NCBI GenBank assembly: GCA_034440635.1
Contig: JAOTON010001937.1
Span: 1 to 64,000, forward strand
Length of the DNA stretch: 64,000 nt
Direction of reading: 5' to 3'
DNA from: Lepas anatifera
Lineage: Eukaryota; Arthropoda; Thecostraca; Lepadidae
In this document: positions 19,274 to 33,480 of the stretch, piece by piece
How positions within the stretch are numbered: position 1 is the stretch's first letter
How the letters are laid out: each line of letters opens with the position of its first letter
Program-made: the position numbers and the translations under genes
The notes under the pieces: model-generated
What the model was told of the DNA's origin: nothing
What the model saw: only the letters and a program-made list of their open reading frames with translations
The model's database searches: none

Positions 19274-22200
19274 TTATAGAAACTTCTCTAGCCCAGAGTC
19301 CTTTAGAAATGTAAAGAGTTTTTCGAGTAGCTCAGGATGGTCGTTACCGAGCAGAGTTTTTAGGTCTACAGGGATGTTTTGGATTCGGCAGTAATCTAGC
19401 ATGGGTTGCCGATGGGTATTGTGCTGGGGACAATTGGTGAGAATGTGATAGGGATTCTCCATTGCGTCGCAGGTACCACAGGTACCCTCGTTCCAATAGG
19501 CATTTAATTCTGTGTGTCCATTTCTGAGTCTGGTTAGAATAACCTCGCGCCGGCGACTCTTTTGGTTGGAACTGGGCCAGTAGCCGATGTTAGGCTTGAT
19601 ATAGAATAGGTGGGCGCTGTGGTTTGTTGTCCAGTTATTTTGAATTTGCTTCCGGATACTGTCCTGGAGGAGAGCTTTGCTATCATCTCCAGACCACATT
19701 AAGGGTGCGATCTCTCTAAGTTCTAGGGACTTTTTTGCCTGCTCATCGGCCTTTTCATTTCCTTGAATTTTGCAGTGGCCCGGGATCCAAAGAAAAGAGA
19801 CATCAGGGGTATCATCGATACCTTTCTGAATATCTGCTATAACGTGGTGGCTGGGGTTGACTACGTCACTGACGGCCTGCAGGACAGATTTAGAGTTGAA
19901 CAGATGGCGGCTGAGTTGATATTTTGGGTTCTGATTATGGCTAATGCATCTAGGATGGCAACAGCCTCGGCTGTGAAGATAGAGCAGTTGTCCGGAAGTC
20001 TTTTCTGTAGGCAAATATTTTGACCCAGATGCCGAGGCCTACTTTTTCGCCTATTTTGGAGCCGTCTGTAAATATAAAGGTCTTGTCCGCGTTACAAGAT
20101 CGGAACTCTAGGAATTGCTGGGAGACTTCTTCCTCTGAGAAGTCCGTTTTACGGGAAGTGAAAAGAAATTCCACTTTGGGCTCTTTCCGAGTCCAGAAGC
20201 GGGAGAGTGGGGTTTGCCTATTGTTGCTGGCAGTGCAAAATTTAGGCCTTCCAGGGTTTTGCTACTCTGTGCTTAAATGGGGGCCACTTCGGTAGAGTGG
20301 CTTTATTTGCTCGTCTGGGATGGGCGAAACATTGTTTTGCCGGGTGGTTTTCGGTGGATTGGACCTTAATGTAGTAAGAAATAAGCTGGGCGTCGCGTCT
20401 TGTCTGCAGTGGGCATAGCCTGCTGTCAGTTAGCAGGCTGGTGCTGGGGGATTCTCTGAGCGCGCCTGTGGCTGCCCGGATACTGGCATTTTGGACTCCC
20501 TCTAGCTTTAGTTTATTGGTCTTGTTCGTCGAGTCAAAAACGAACGAATTATACTCGAGAATGGACCGTATCAGGGACTTGTAGAGCATAAGCAGGGTCT
20601 TTCGGTCCCCGCCATACTCTGTGCCGCCGAGCATGCGGAGAATGTTGACTCGCTTTTGACAGCTAGAGACGACTTTGGTGATATGCTCATTGAAACTCAA
20701 TCGGGAATCTAGGGTGACGCCCAAGAATTTGAAGCTATTGGTGCATTCAATAGGTTTACCCGAGATTTGGAGCCGTGGAGGGTCGTGTCTGGAATGCGCT
20801 CTGGCAAAGACAACGACTGATGATTTTTCCGCCGAGAGTGATAGATCCATTAAACTACACCAATTATCGATGTCGTTTAAGCTATCCTGCAACTGCGTAG
20901 TTGCATGTTGAAATTCTGGTTCATTATACCGCCTGGTATCGATTGCAGTGGATTTCCAAATGGCGACATCGTCCGCAAAATGGGAGTAATTTATTCCAGG
21001 CGGTAGCTTTTTGGCAAAGAGATCATTGATCATTACTAGAAAGAGGGTGGGGGACAGAACGCTACCCTGGGGTGTGCCTTGGTCTTGGGTTGCCAGGTAG
21101 GAGAATGTGGTGCCACAACGGACTTTAAATTTTCGGTCCTTGAGGAAGTTTTCAATGAATTTTGCAAGGTGGCCACGAATTCCTAGCTTGCTTAATTTAA
21201 ACAAAAGGGCGTCTTTTTGTACGCGATCGAACGCCGATTTAATGTCTAAGAATGCAGCTATTGTTACTTGCTTTTTGTAAAAGCCATTCTGGATGTCACT
21301 GACTAGTTTACCAAATTGTCAGTGGTGGCTCGCCCGCGCCGGAAGCCTGATTACATAGCATCAAGTTTCTTTTCGAGGATCTTGTGAAGTCTAACGTTTA
21401 CCATGCGCTCGACAAGCTTGCTAGCACAGCTAGTAAGCGAAATTGGGCGATATCCTTTTGGGTCTGTTTTTTCTTTGCCAGGTTTTGGAATGGGAATGAT
21501 AATACTCTCTCGCCACGATGTGGGGAAAGAGTCGCTAAGAAACATGTTGTTAATGGCCCAAAGCAGGTACTTTAGTGCTGTTTGGCTGAGGTGCCTGAAG
21601 AAAGAGTAGTGAATTTCGTCAGGGCCCACTGCAGTGTTTCCACACTTGCCAATGGCGTAATTTAGCTCGGTCATTGTAAATGGTACGTTATAGTACTCTT
21701 GATTACCATAATTGATGAATGTGTGCTTTTGCACCATTCTGCCTGGTCTTTGGAGCGCTGGCTGTATGAGTTATTAGCTGCGACACTGGCGTAATGATCA
21801 GCAAATTTATCCATGACTTCCTTAGGTTCGGTGATGGGTTGGCCAGCTATTTTTAGTTGAGGGAAAGGTCCACGGGGTGGCCGCTTCGCAGAGAAAGCTC
21901 TGATGGTTTTCCAAACTTGGGTGGTGGGAGTGAAGCGGTTGAATTTGGAGGCAAAAGAGTTGAACTGTCCTTTTGAACCCGCTTGCACGTGTTTCGAAAG
22001 TGTTCTTTTGCTGCCCGAAGTGCACATCGAGTAGGGCTGTGTGCCCTCCTCTCATATGCCTTGCGGGCTCTTATCATTTGAGCTTTGGCGTGTGCCGTCT
22101 CTACGTTCCACCATGGGGCTCCGTTTTTCTTTCGGGGTCCTCTGGTTTTTGGTATTGCTACTTGTGCTGCTGAGCTTATGGCTCTTAGTATTAATTCAAT

Positions 22201-23088
22201 GTCTGCCGAGTGTGGGTCACCTTCGGTGACCAGTGTGAGGTCGACCTCTGCCTCAAATTTTGTCCAGTCCGCTCGTTTTAGACTCCAGGAAGGGGTGAAC
22301 AGATCAACGCGGTCGAGTGCTCCTTGGGGGATATCAATTTTGATTGGGAGGTGATCGCTCATGCCTGGGTTGTCTTCGACATCCCAGGTAAACAGTGACG
22401 CAATTCTAGGCGTGCAGCACGAAATATCAATGGCTGGGTCTAAATATCCGCTTTGCGTTGCTTGGCGGGCTGGTGCGCCGTTATTTAGGATAACTAAATT
22501 TTGAGAACCTATTGCGTCATATATAATTTCACCTCTACGGTTTGGTGTGGCGCTGCCCCAGGATGGGTGGTGACCATTCAAGTCTCCAAGTAATAACAAA
22601 GGCCCGTTTATTTGATTGAATAGTTGAGCGAGTTCCCGATCCGTTGGATCAGGGTCGGAAGGAGATATGTATGTTGAAACTACCGTCAATTGGACGTGTT
22701 GTATTTTCAAGCTAATAGCTACACAGTCCAGTGATGTTACCAAAGGCACGTGACTGTGTGGGATGCTATTTTCTATTAGGATGGCTGTGCCTCCCTTACG
22801 GACAGCAGCGTTTACGTTATGGCATATGTGGCATTCCTTCGACGCGATTTTAGCCGTGTTATTCTGCCGTGCAGAACGCACAATAGTGTGCCGCACGCAT
22901 GCGCAGTATGGTATCTTGGACCCCATGATGCCGTACTGCGCATGCGTGCAGCACACTAGTATGCGTTCTGCCGGCAGAACAACACGAATTTGGCTCTGTT
23001 GTTTTGTGAACCAATTTTGAAGTGTCTGCAGTATTATCAAGGTAAATATTGATTGAGAAACATATGGGTAATATTCTTTGTAGGGCAT
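19274..23088 (-). mobile_element. Broken non-LTR retrotransposon: endonuclease, reverse transcriptase, RNase H (I-superfamily-like)
   Basis: Read from high to low coordinates. An APE-type endonuclease region (about 22820-21990) has LLLGDLNGHHPSWG and SDHLPI. A linker follows. The reverse transcriptase (about 21737-20242) has GPDEIHYSFFRHL, PIPKPGKEKTDPKGYRPISL, GTPQGSVLSPTLF and the catalytic YSHFADDVAIW. RNase H (about 20174-19274) has IFTDGSK and FLWIPGHCKIQGNEKADEQA. An RNase H domain after the RT is typical of the I superfamily. At least four frame changes separate the parts (near 22000, 21740, 21350-21310, 20240 and 20000), with an internal stop near 21305, so it is a dead copy. The endonuclease N-terminus with its catalytic Glu is not recognisable; that area carries a 132-bp palindrome. 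The 5' end is undefined. Confidence 0.9.
22855..22986. repeat. 132-bp near-perfect palindrome inside the retrotransposon
   Basis: The two arms, centred between 22920 and 22921, are reverse complements with few mismatches; the outer sequence is CGTGTTRTTCTGCCG and the inner arms carry TGCGCATGCG. A foldback insertion is likely. It stays open in the surrounding endonuclease frame, but the residues it encodes do not resemble any endonuclease motif. No convincing target duplication was found. Confidence 0.8.
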
Positions 23089-26000
23089 TGGCTTCTGTTG
23101 ATGCTAACTGATGTTACCGTGCTGTGTATGTGTAATTGGTAGCATCATTGAAAATTGCTTATTTCTTATGTACTTTAAGTTTCGAAGTTAACAAAGTAGC
23201 AGAACGAAGGAAAAAACTGGTGAGGTCATGCTGTTCACAATTTGACAATGAGGCTGGGGGGGGGCAAAGTAAGCGACCGGCTGAAAGTTTCCATGGACAA
23301 TTCCAATCAGGGTCACATGTTGTTTCCAGATGCATTTGCAATGCTGATACATTTTTGGCAATGGAAACAGTGTCAATCTGATTCTCGTCAATCCACATCC
23401 AACAAGATTTGGCAGGAGTTTGTGCAGTGTTGGACTGATGGTAAATATTTTTCTTACAGTGTGAGGTGAAGGAGAGTAGATTGCACAGGGTAAATATTTC
23501 TGTGCTACTAAATAAAATAGAATCAAATTTTAGACAATACTATTCATCAAACAAAACTAATATTCATGAAAATTTGGCTGCATGCACATTGCTCTATGTG
23601 ACTGCTATTCTGATTTGCTCTAACTTGTGACATGCTCATTATATTGCCTTATTTTATTATTTTGTCATGCCTGCTCTTCTTTGTTTGCTTCTTGTTCCTT
23701 GCTTCTGCTGCCTTCTTTTTGTAGCTAAAATAAATGAATTGCTAATGATAAACAAAATTGTGAATTTGGGTGAAGAGAGGTGAAGGTTGTGAAAGAAAAC
23801 GTCTATTGTGAGCCAGGAATGCAGACAAAATTGAGATTGAAGACACTTCCATCTGCTCGAGCTGTATCCATATCCAAGCTTAATCACCATGGAACCTGCA
23901 GTTGCTGTATTCTGACATTCAACTCTTTTCAGACTGGCTTATTGTGCAGGGAAGCTGGGCTCATTTTTCATTATTTATTATTTTTCATGTTTCCATTTTC
24001 TCCGAAACTGCAGTTATAAGAAAAACAGCAGCGACTGTGCTTTCATTTGGTGAGCTTTGACTAGGTGCTACAGAAGTTGTGAGTCAAATCATTTTTTTAC
24101 ATGGTTGATTTGGTTACACCTCTTACCTGAAATGCACCATACATTATCCTAGCAAGTTAATATTTTTGTCTTAAAATAAAGCCATTTATCTACAAAGCAC
24201 CTTCTGCTTCCTGTAGTCACTAAAACTATAGCTCTCTTTATTAATATGCAGTACACATAGTGGACCATCTCTCCCACCATAAGCTTTGGCTGAGCACCCC
24301 ATCAAAACGTTTCCATAAAATAATCAAACATTTTTTGGTGGTAGACCAAAGTTGCCCCCATAGACCAAAGATGTTCAGTTTTACAGTACCTAGATAACCT
24401 GATAGTGATGCAAAAAATGTCATATTTTTGTTATGCACAATTGAAGGTGGAATAAATATGTGGTTTCCTCATTCCCAAAATTATGTTTCCTATAACTTTT
24501 CGTTTTTCGAATTTCAAGAAATTGGTCTATTCACTGTTATCAAGAATTTAATGTAAATTTCCATGTTGTCACAATGTTTTGAGTAAATTAAAATTAATAA
24601 AAAACATCCAGTTCAAACTTCTGAGGTCCTGTTCTCAGTTTCCATCACATTCAACATTCAAATACACCATTCATCCTTCAGATTTGTCACACTGATGCCC
24701 AATTTTCGGAGGACAAAAAACACTACTAGTCTGTTCCACCGCCCTGCATGGAGAAAAGTCGAGATGAAACTGCCAGATGTGTAGGAAAACAACCAATAGT
24801 TGACATTAAGAAACCTTTCAAAGTCATAATATTCCAATTGATGTGTACGATTGACTCTTCCAGGGTACTTTAACTACGGGTACAACCAAATTTCCTACTA
24901 AATATGGTTCTCCCCTGATGACGTCACCACCCTTTCCTACAAAGTTCTAGGATATTCTACTAAGTTTTTGGAAGGATCAGCTGGAACATAACAAGTTTGG
25001 GCGTATTTGGCAGCAATATAGTAAAAATCGAAATCAACTTGCTTCACCCATTTGACAGTAACCTTGATCTCAACGGTGAGCGTCGTATTTTACGTAAATC
25101 TAATGAAAAAAATCATATCACTTCGAAGAATTTGTTGAAAGGGCATGCATTTATATGATCAACTCAGGCCAACTTGAATTTATGCAGCCGTGAACAGTGA
25201 TGTTGACAAATATAGAGACAGATAAATCAGCAACAACATGCAAATACCTATCAGCAATTTCTAGCTTCTCAATCGCCAATTTGGATACCCTTCATCACGT
25301 AAATTCATATTATCAGAACCCACACGCTTATCGTATGACTGCTTAGTAAAGAAATGCAGAAGCATTGAGAAGGATGAAGCCATGTAGCACACGCGACCAA
25401 TGGAGTCGAATACCTGAAGCTTGATGTTACGAAAACCCACTGAAATTTCTAATCATGCCCATCTGCATGGATTAAGAGAAGCACCATAACACTACCGTCT
25501 AAATATTACCTGCAAATTCGTTATAATCCATCCGCTTTTATTAATAGCCGAGAGAAATAACTTTACCTTCGCTCAAGAGATCACTGGTGTTTATTGTCTT
25601 CTGCTGCAGGTGCCACCAACAGCCAATCAAAGGTCAGCAATCAACAACCAATCCAAATAGAGATTAGTCATACTGCAAACAGCTGTTAGTGTTGAAGCTG
25701 CCATTATTTTGACACGCTCTAGAAAATTTGTAAGAAATAATATTCTTCGCAGGAGTTTTCGCAAAACATCTAATGGTTTCACAAATAAAAATCTTTCAGC
25801 TTTCTGTTCAACCATATAAGTTTTGTTGATACAGTTCTGAAATAGGCTAGAGCTTCGAAAAAGTGGAATTTCTCCAATGCCCTGCATAGTAACTGTTGTG
25901 CCTCTCCAGCCCTGATGATGTAATGCTGTCAAACAACTTGAACGGGGTCTGGACTTTTCTTTGTTTCTTTGAAGCTCATTTGGATATTTCTGAGTCTTTT

Positions 26001-26440
26001 TGAAGATAAGGAAATTCAGAATTGTTGTGTGTATCCCAGAAGCTCACATCTTGAAGAAAAAATATCTCTCTAAATTCACACTAAAACCTCAAAGCAGAGA
26101 CAGGACCTCAAGACGACAGAGATGCTTCGATATACCCTTTACTGCAGTAAACTACATAACATTTTCGTTATCCTTAGCAGCACCATACACTAGGAACGAA
26201 GTTGTTAGATCCAGAATTAGAAACACTTCTGATTTATTTATTTATTAAAATTCATCACCAACAGGCTTAGAACCCACTGATTGGTGAAGTCATCGATTAA
26301 AACTGCTGATACTGATATTCCACCTAACAAGACAGTTTTCAAAATAATTGTGCAAAAAATCCTGGATCAGTATTGAGGCATGAATGAGACTGTTCTACCT
26401 TCTTGGAATGACATTCCAAGACTACCTTCAGGCTTTTTTA
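23089..26440. other. AT-rich intergenic stretch
   Basis: More than 3 kb without convincing exons or structural RNAs. About 25960-26075 is similar to 35262-35375 (shared TATTTCTGAG and CAGAAGCTCAC), so it is an old dispersed repeat. No inverted termini were recognised. Confidence 0.6.
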
Positions 26441-27180
26441 CTGTGTGTCTGACTTCTCTGTCTCTGCTCCTCGCAGACCACATTCTCCGCGGCGTCGAAA
26501 GTCCGCTGCTGAGTGCTGCGGTTGCCGCTGCCTACGGCGCTAGTGTGTCCTGTGCATCGAGAGCGCATTCACCACCTGGCGTCGCCGCCCCCGTGTGCCA
26601 CCTAGGTGTGGTCCGATGACTCGGCTAATGAGGGCGTTCGAGATGAAGGCGCGGAGCGCTCATTGTCTTCCCAGACGACCAGTGCCAGGAACTGCGCGCC
26701 CCTGCCGGCAGTCTATGCTCGAGCTTCAGTGCAGAGATGACGGCCCTCCAGACCGCCCTAACTTCTTGAGTAGTCACCCAAGTTCCTAACGTCGATCCCG
26801 CCTGCCTGACGGGCGCACATCAGCATAAAGAAGTACTCAATACCACAATACCGTTGGCTAGCGGTCGCGTGCGGGATCAGTTGCGGCCCTCTGCTCGGGA
26901 GGTGCGTCGTCATGGGTGGTTACAGTTCAGTGAGTCCGGCTGACGTGTCCTCGCGGGGACATGATAATTCTGCCGTTGTGCCTCTGCCACTGTTCTAAAC
27001 TCTGTGTTTTTAGATCTTCACCTCGCGCTTCCAGACTGACCGGTCCGTGTAGTCGCAGTGAGTGCCTCACCCCACCTTCTCAGCAGCTGGCTCCAATGCT
27101 GCAGACGTGATGGACGGGACAGACTGCAGTACCACGTGGGTGCTGCAGCTCCAAATATCTTTAACTAGTCGCTAGTCGTG
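26441..27180. other. GC- and CpG-rich island of unknown nature
   Basis: An abrupt GC-rich block in AT-rich surroundings. It contains an acceptor-like CTCCTCGCAG at about 26467-26476 and short open frames on the + strand rich in Ala, Arg and Pro, none longer than about 80 codons and none recognised. It could be a promoter CpG cluster, a diverged exon or part of an unrecognised element. Confidence 0.3.
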
Positions 27181-27228
27181 AAGCATGCGTTTCTGCCCTA
27201 AATGTCATGGGTTTTAATGTGTGTGTAG

Positions 27229-29051
27229 CAGAGTTGTGCTACCTGTGAGTCAGAGTTGGAGTTTAACTCAAATTCTGACTCATTCGACTCTGAGTTGAAA
27301 TGAGTTGAGTCGAAAAAAATTAGACCAGTGAGTTGAATTGAGTTGAGTTGTGAAGAAAGCGAGTCAAATGAGTTGACGAAACAAGTTGGCTCAACAGGTA
27401 AACATGATAGCAAGTAACGGTGTTTGAATTTGCCTACCTTTTGCAAAACTCCTTTAACCTCCTTTATATACTTTTCTCTCCATAATTTCAATTGTTTAAA
27501 TCAAAGTTTCAATTTGTTTCAATATATCAATAATTATATGGTTCAATTGCTTATTTTAAAGGCCCATCCGGTCTGAAGAAATCCCTAGGCACAATTAATA
27601 CATATACTAAAAAATTTTACAGTTTCCTATCACTGGCCTTGTCTTAAACATTTGAAGTGGTGAAACGCACCACAAAATATATTTAAAATCTCTCAAAAAC
27701 TTCTCATCCTCAATAATTAACATTGCTTCTTCAACCACTCCTACAACACGTGTCGTCGTCGCTGCTGATTGTTTGTTGTCGTCAGTGGTCGTCGTCTGAG
27801 AATAGTGTGTGCGCCATTGCTGTCTTTGAAGAACAAATTCAACCGAGTATAGGCACAAGCTTAACTAGCCTCAAGGAAAAATGTAAATATCACGTGATAA
27901 TTCATAAAGCCATGCAAGTGCTTGTATACCTACATGATATATTGTCTCTTTTGTCCTAAATGCGCCGTCTGCCACCGTTCTTTTCATTTTGCCTATTAAA
28001 AGCAGGTACTGCTACTAGGATAGAAAAATGGACCCTTGATTAGACAGAAATGTTGAGACGCCTTTATCGCTAGAATCAGAGGAATTATTTCATGCTACTA
28101 GTTTTGTCTGATCAGAGACCCTCGCCTGGGGTTCGTGTTTTATTTAGAAAGCTATACATTATGATTTGTCTATGAAATCGTGCTCCAATTTTGAAGGGCG
28201 ATAGGTATGTACTGTATTGGAGGTTCTCAAGCTAAATTTAGATTGGGTTTAAAATATGAATATATTAAAATCCAACACGTTGAAAGAATTTCCATTTCTA
28301 TTGTCCTTTGTCATATATAGTATACTTTTTCTTGAGAGTTTGCTGTAGTTCTTAGAATTAGCAATTGCAACTAGATACTCGAGTAATTATTGCTTGACAT
28401 TTGATTAAACTCATGGCATGGTAACGTTTAATTTATAAAAATTACCTAGCATCGTTCTTTAACGGAAAATCAATACCTATACCATGCCTACAAATACAGT
28501 CTATATCATATTTTTTAGCTTGGACCTTTTTGACAGCATGGAGGCTCAATTTTGTCTGTGTTGGTGTAACGCTAGCCTTTTTAGGTTCCTTTCCATTTCA
28601 TTTACCTAGTTTAATATTCAATGCTCCTTTTAGAAATAATTGCAACATGTGGTGGCTTTTTTGGGCAGTGACAGTCTGGAAGAATTAAAAAGTCATTCAT
28701 GGTTGCTCGCTAGTTGTTAACCAATGTTTGAATGCTAATTAACTAATTTTGCTTTTACTTATCTTCCGCTTTGTGTCAGACAGTCTGAACAGCTTGTTTT
28801 TTGCTGGTTTATTGATTTATTTCTTTATTTAAAAAATTATATATTTATCTTTTTTTCGGAAACGATTCAAAGTTTGAGTTGAGTTGAGTCGTGAAATGAG
28901 TCAGAGTTGAGTCAGATGAATTTATCCTTGAGTCAGAGTTGAGTCGACTCACTGAACTCATGATCATGAGTTGAGTGGGAATTGAGTCAACCGCTCTCAG
29001 CACTTGAGTTGAGTTGGTCGACTCAAGAAAATTCTGAAACGCACAACTCTG
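27229..29051. mobile_element. Non-autonomous hAT element, 1.8 kb, with GAGTTGAGTC subterminal arrays
   Basis: Ends CAGAGTTGTGCTAC and, reverse-complemented, CAGAGTTGTGCGTTTC. The 8-bp sequence GTGTGTAG is repeated exactly on both sides (27221-27228, 29052-29059), diagnostic of hAT insertion. Both subterminal regions (27250-27380 and 28870-29035) are packed with GAGTTGAGTC, TGAGTCAGAGTTGAG and their complements; the centre is AT-rich and has no transposase. Short GCACAACTCTRGTGT echoes just outside the right end suggest another decayed end. Confidence 0.88.
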
Positions 29052-29059
29052 GTGTGTAG

Positions 29060-30590
<1,531 letters not shown>

Positions 30591-30743
30591 CAAGGCAGCA
30601 GGAGGCTAAAGAAAGAATTTGTAGTCTAGTTCTGCGGTACATTTTGGACTAAGTAGGGGAGTGAGATAAAGTTCCCCTCCAAGAAACCCGATGTACGAAA
30701 GGAAAATGCTTAAATATAATCAAGAAACATCTTAACTACTTTC

Positions 30744-32256
30744 TTAAACGCGCATTGACGGGGGTCTGAGCCTCCTTAGCTTGACAGGGGCGGGTACCCG
30801 CCCCCTAAGAATGCGAGAACCACGCTAGACAGCAAAAAACGGTAATGGCGTTGGGTTGGCCATGTAACACGAGCATTGACCGGGGAGGGCGGGCACCTGC
30901 CCCACCTCGGGTTTTTTGGAGACAGAATAAAAACGGCGGAACATGAGCCGCCGTACCTGGCATACCTTTACTCTGATGATTTTTACTGCTTTTGACAACA
31001 TTTTAAGGCTGTGTCATCTCAGCTCAGGTCACCAGTGCAGGTCAAGTGACCTCACCTCAAAAAACGTTTAGGATAGCATAACTCAGAACAGGCTGGACCT
31101 ATCCAATTGAAACTTGTACCACATAATGGACCCCACCGAGTTTTGCAAAATTTGTTCCGGTATTTCTTATCTCGGTGACCTAAGGCCCGGTACGAGTCAT
31201 GGCCTCTCGATTGGAAATACATGGGAGAAATTGTTTAAAGTGAATAACATAGTAATGGATGGTGGTAAAACATTTATTTTACCGGTATTAGGTTTGCCTC
31301 ATCCTTTTTGTTCTAATGATATGCATTTTGACCTAATTTGACCTCGAGCTGACCTCAAGTCGGGTAAAATATTATTTTTACCTTATCTGACCCAGAAAGG
31401 TTATATCATATATCATTCAATTTGTCTCGCTGCGAGTATTCCGATGGCCGAGATTATTTTGCTCTATCTTTGCTAGTTGAGATGTAATGAAAGAAAACTT
31501 TCGCCCACATGATATCCCTATGGTGCCGTGCCTTTACCCATAGTTACCTCAAATGTGACCTGAGAAAAAATTATTATTTTTCTATCGAGAACTGGATGGG
31601 CTATCCATTGCCGTTTACCGTTTTTTTCGCTATTTAGCGTGGTCCTCGAGATGTTCATTTATTTATTAACAATTTAGACCCAAAGAATCTTTATAGGTAG
31701 CCGAATCGAATGGTATAAAATATGACCTTCCCATGTCAAATTGGGTCAAATTTAGGATTTCATTTGACCTGACCTGAGCTCAGGTCAAGGTGAAATTAGG
31801 AAAATACATGTCCTGAGAACCGCAGAGATGAGGCAGGCCTAATGCCGTTAAAATAAATGCTCTACCACCATCCATTACTAGGTTATTCAATCTAAACCAT
31901 TTCTCCCCAAATATTTCCAATGGAGAGGTCACGGCTCGTACCTGACCTTAGGTTATCAATATCAAAAATATCGGAACATATTTCATGGAACTCTGTGGGC
32001 TCATTGTGTGGTATGACTTTCAATCGGAAAGGCTCAAACTGTTCTGAAATATGTATCTTAAAATGTTTTTGAGGTGAAGTCACTTGACCTGCACAGGTGA
32101 CCTGACCTGTGATGACCCAACCTTAAAATTTTGCATACAGTTGTACATATTACTAAAGAAAATGCATACGAAGTACGACAGCGCTACGCGCCACCATTTC
32201 TATTCTATATAAAGAACAAGGAGGGCGGGTACCCACCCCGTCAATACGCGTGTTAA
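30744..32256. mobile_element. TTAA element, family B: composite of a + copy with a - copy inside
   Basis: Outer ends are TTAAACGCGCATTGACGGGG (left) and, reverse-complemented, TTAACACGCGTATTGACGGGG (right). Compared with the simple copy at 49836-50685, 30744-30862 and 31660-32256 are in + orientation, while 30865-31650 is a nearly full copy in - orientation beginning TAACACGAGCATTGACC. The result is a large inverted repeat with arms of roughly 450-500 bp. The inner copy's far end is lost, and the outer copy misses about 160 bp. TGACCT motifs abound. Confidence 0.7.
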
Positions 32257-32298
32257 AGAATGTTTTGATGCACGGTACATAGTTGACATCTCTAATAT

Positions 32299-33216
32299 TT
32301 AACACCCGCAATGGAGGGAGGTCTGGCACTAACGCGCACTGGAGGGGGCCTGGTAGGCCCCCCTAAGATCTCGGAAACTAATGAGGTTAGAAAAACGCCA
32401 CTCGGTAGGTGGGTGGGGGCTATAGAGATCTACATGATGACTAATTTTCATTGACCTAGATCAATATATTTAAGGTCAAACGAGGTCGTAAATGTCAAAT
32501 ATTGGCCATGCTGGGATCGATTGGTAAATGCTGTGATTATGCAGGAAAATGGCGGGAATAAGCCAAATGCGGGCAAGGTTCATAGAGAAAAGGTCTCAAA
32601 GAGGCTTCCCCACAACTTTTGGGTCAAGGTAATTCAAGGTCATTGACCTTTAAGGTCACCATATGGTATACTACTTATTATTTACACTTTGACTAACACT
32701 GTAGCTACTGTTTGGCGGGAAATGAGGATTGAACTTTCCCAATGACCTTGACCCTTGACCTTGACCTTTGTATTGGGGTACCCTACCGATGACGTCATAG
32801 CATAATATATGTCAGACGGGGTAACGTCATTTGGCCGGACGCACAGTGGTCAGTGACCTTGAAAGTGCAGATATGACCTTGACCTGTGACCTTTGACCTG
32901 ACCTTGACTTTCATGTGAAGTGACCTTGACATATAGTCCCGCTTATATGACGTTATGACGTCACCACTCGGTCTTCAATGCAAGCTAACTGGTCCGACCG
33001 CGCGTTTACGGCGATCTCAAACTGCAGGTCTAACTTTGAAAGCCTAGAAGTCAAAAACATTTCGGCCGATTTTCAAAAAGTCTTCACCAATCGACACGCT
33101 ATTAAATTCTTTTAAATGTGGCCACGTTTCGTTTTTCGGCCACAAGCGGTTCTCCGGCCACCTTGGAAAACAGGTGGAGGGGGCCTCCGAGGCCCCCCCT
33201 CCAGTGCGCGTGCTAA
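32299..33216 (+). mobile_element. TTAA element, family C, near-complete copy
   Basis: Starts TTAACACCCGCAATGGAGGG; the right end, reverse-complemented, reads TTAGCACGCGCACTGGAGGG, so the last TTAA has decayed to CTAA. It shares the GATCTCGGAAA block, the TGACCT-rich interior, TATGACGTTATGACGTCACC and GGTTCTCCGGCCA with the copy at 40554. At 32872-32910 five TGACCT half-sites occur within 40 bases. Confidence 0.75.
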
Positions 33217-33480
33217 TGCTACATTCTTATTCCTGACCTTGGGCATACGCAGATCCAGCGGCAACTGCCCCCACGATCGACCCTCAGCGCCCCCTGAAAT
33301 GGTCACGGCAACCCCCTAAAATGCTCTTATCCCCACCCCCCAGGATGTGAAAATCGGCGCACATCGATATCACTTGGCCAGATAGGTTTTGCCGGTCAAA
33401 ACTGGTACCATCCTGGTCCGGACGGCGCCCTCCAGGAAGGGGCCCCTCCCCCTGATTGACGATCCTACACTCTCCTGTGA
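33217..33480. repeat. Dispersed repeat related to 43830-44054, hAT-like right end
   Basis: Shares CAGCGCCCCCTGAAATGG, AAAATCGGCGC and a GGACGGYGCC block with 43830-44054, whose right end is CCTGGATCCGCC (a hAT-type terminus). Both copies are degraded. Interior G/C runs produce open frames without meaning. Confidence 0.5.

Noticed and set aside
26380..26789. Two frames of 64-79 codons in the GC-rich island as a gene
   Set aside because: No recognised motif; Ala/Arg/Pro-rich translation is expected from the composition. Kept only as a GC-rich island.
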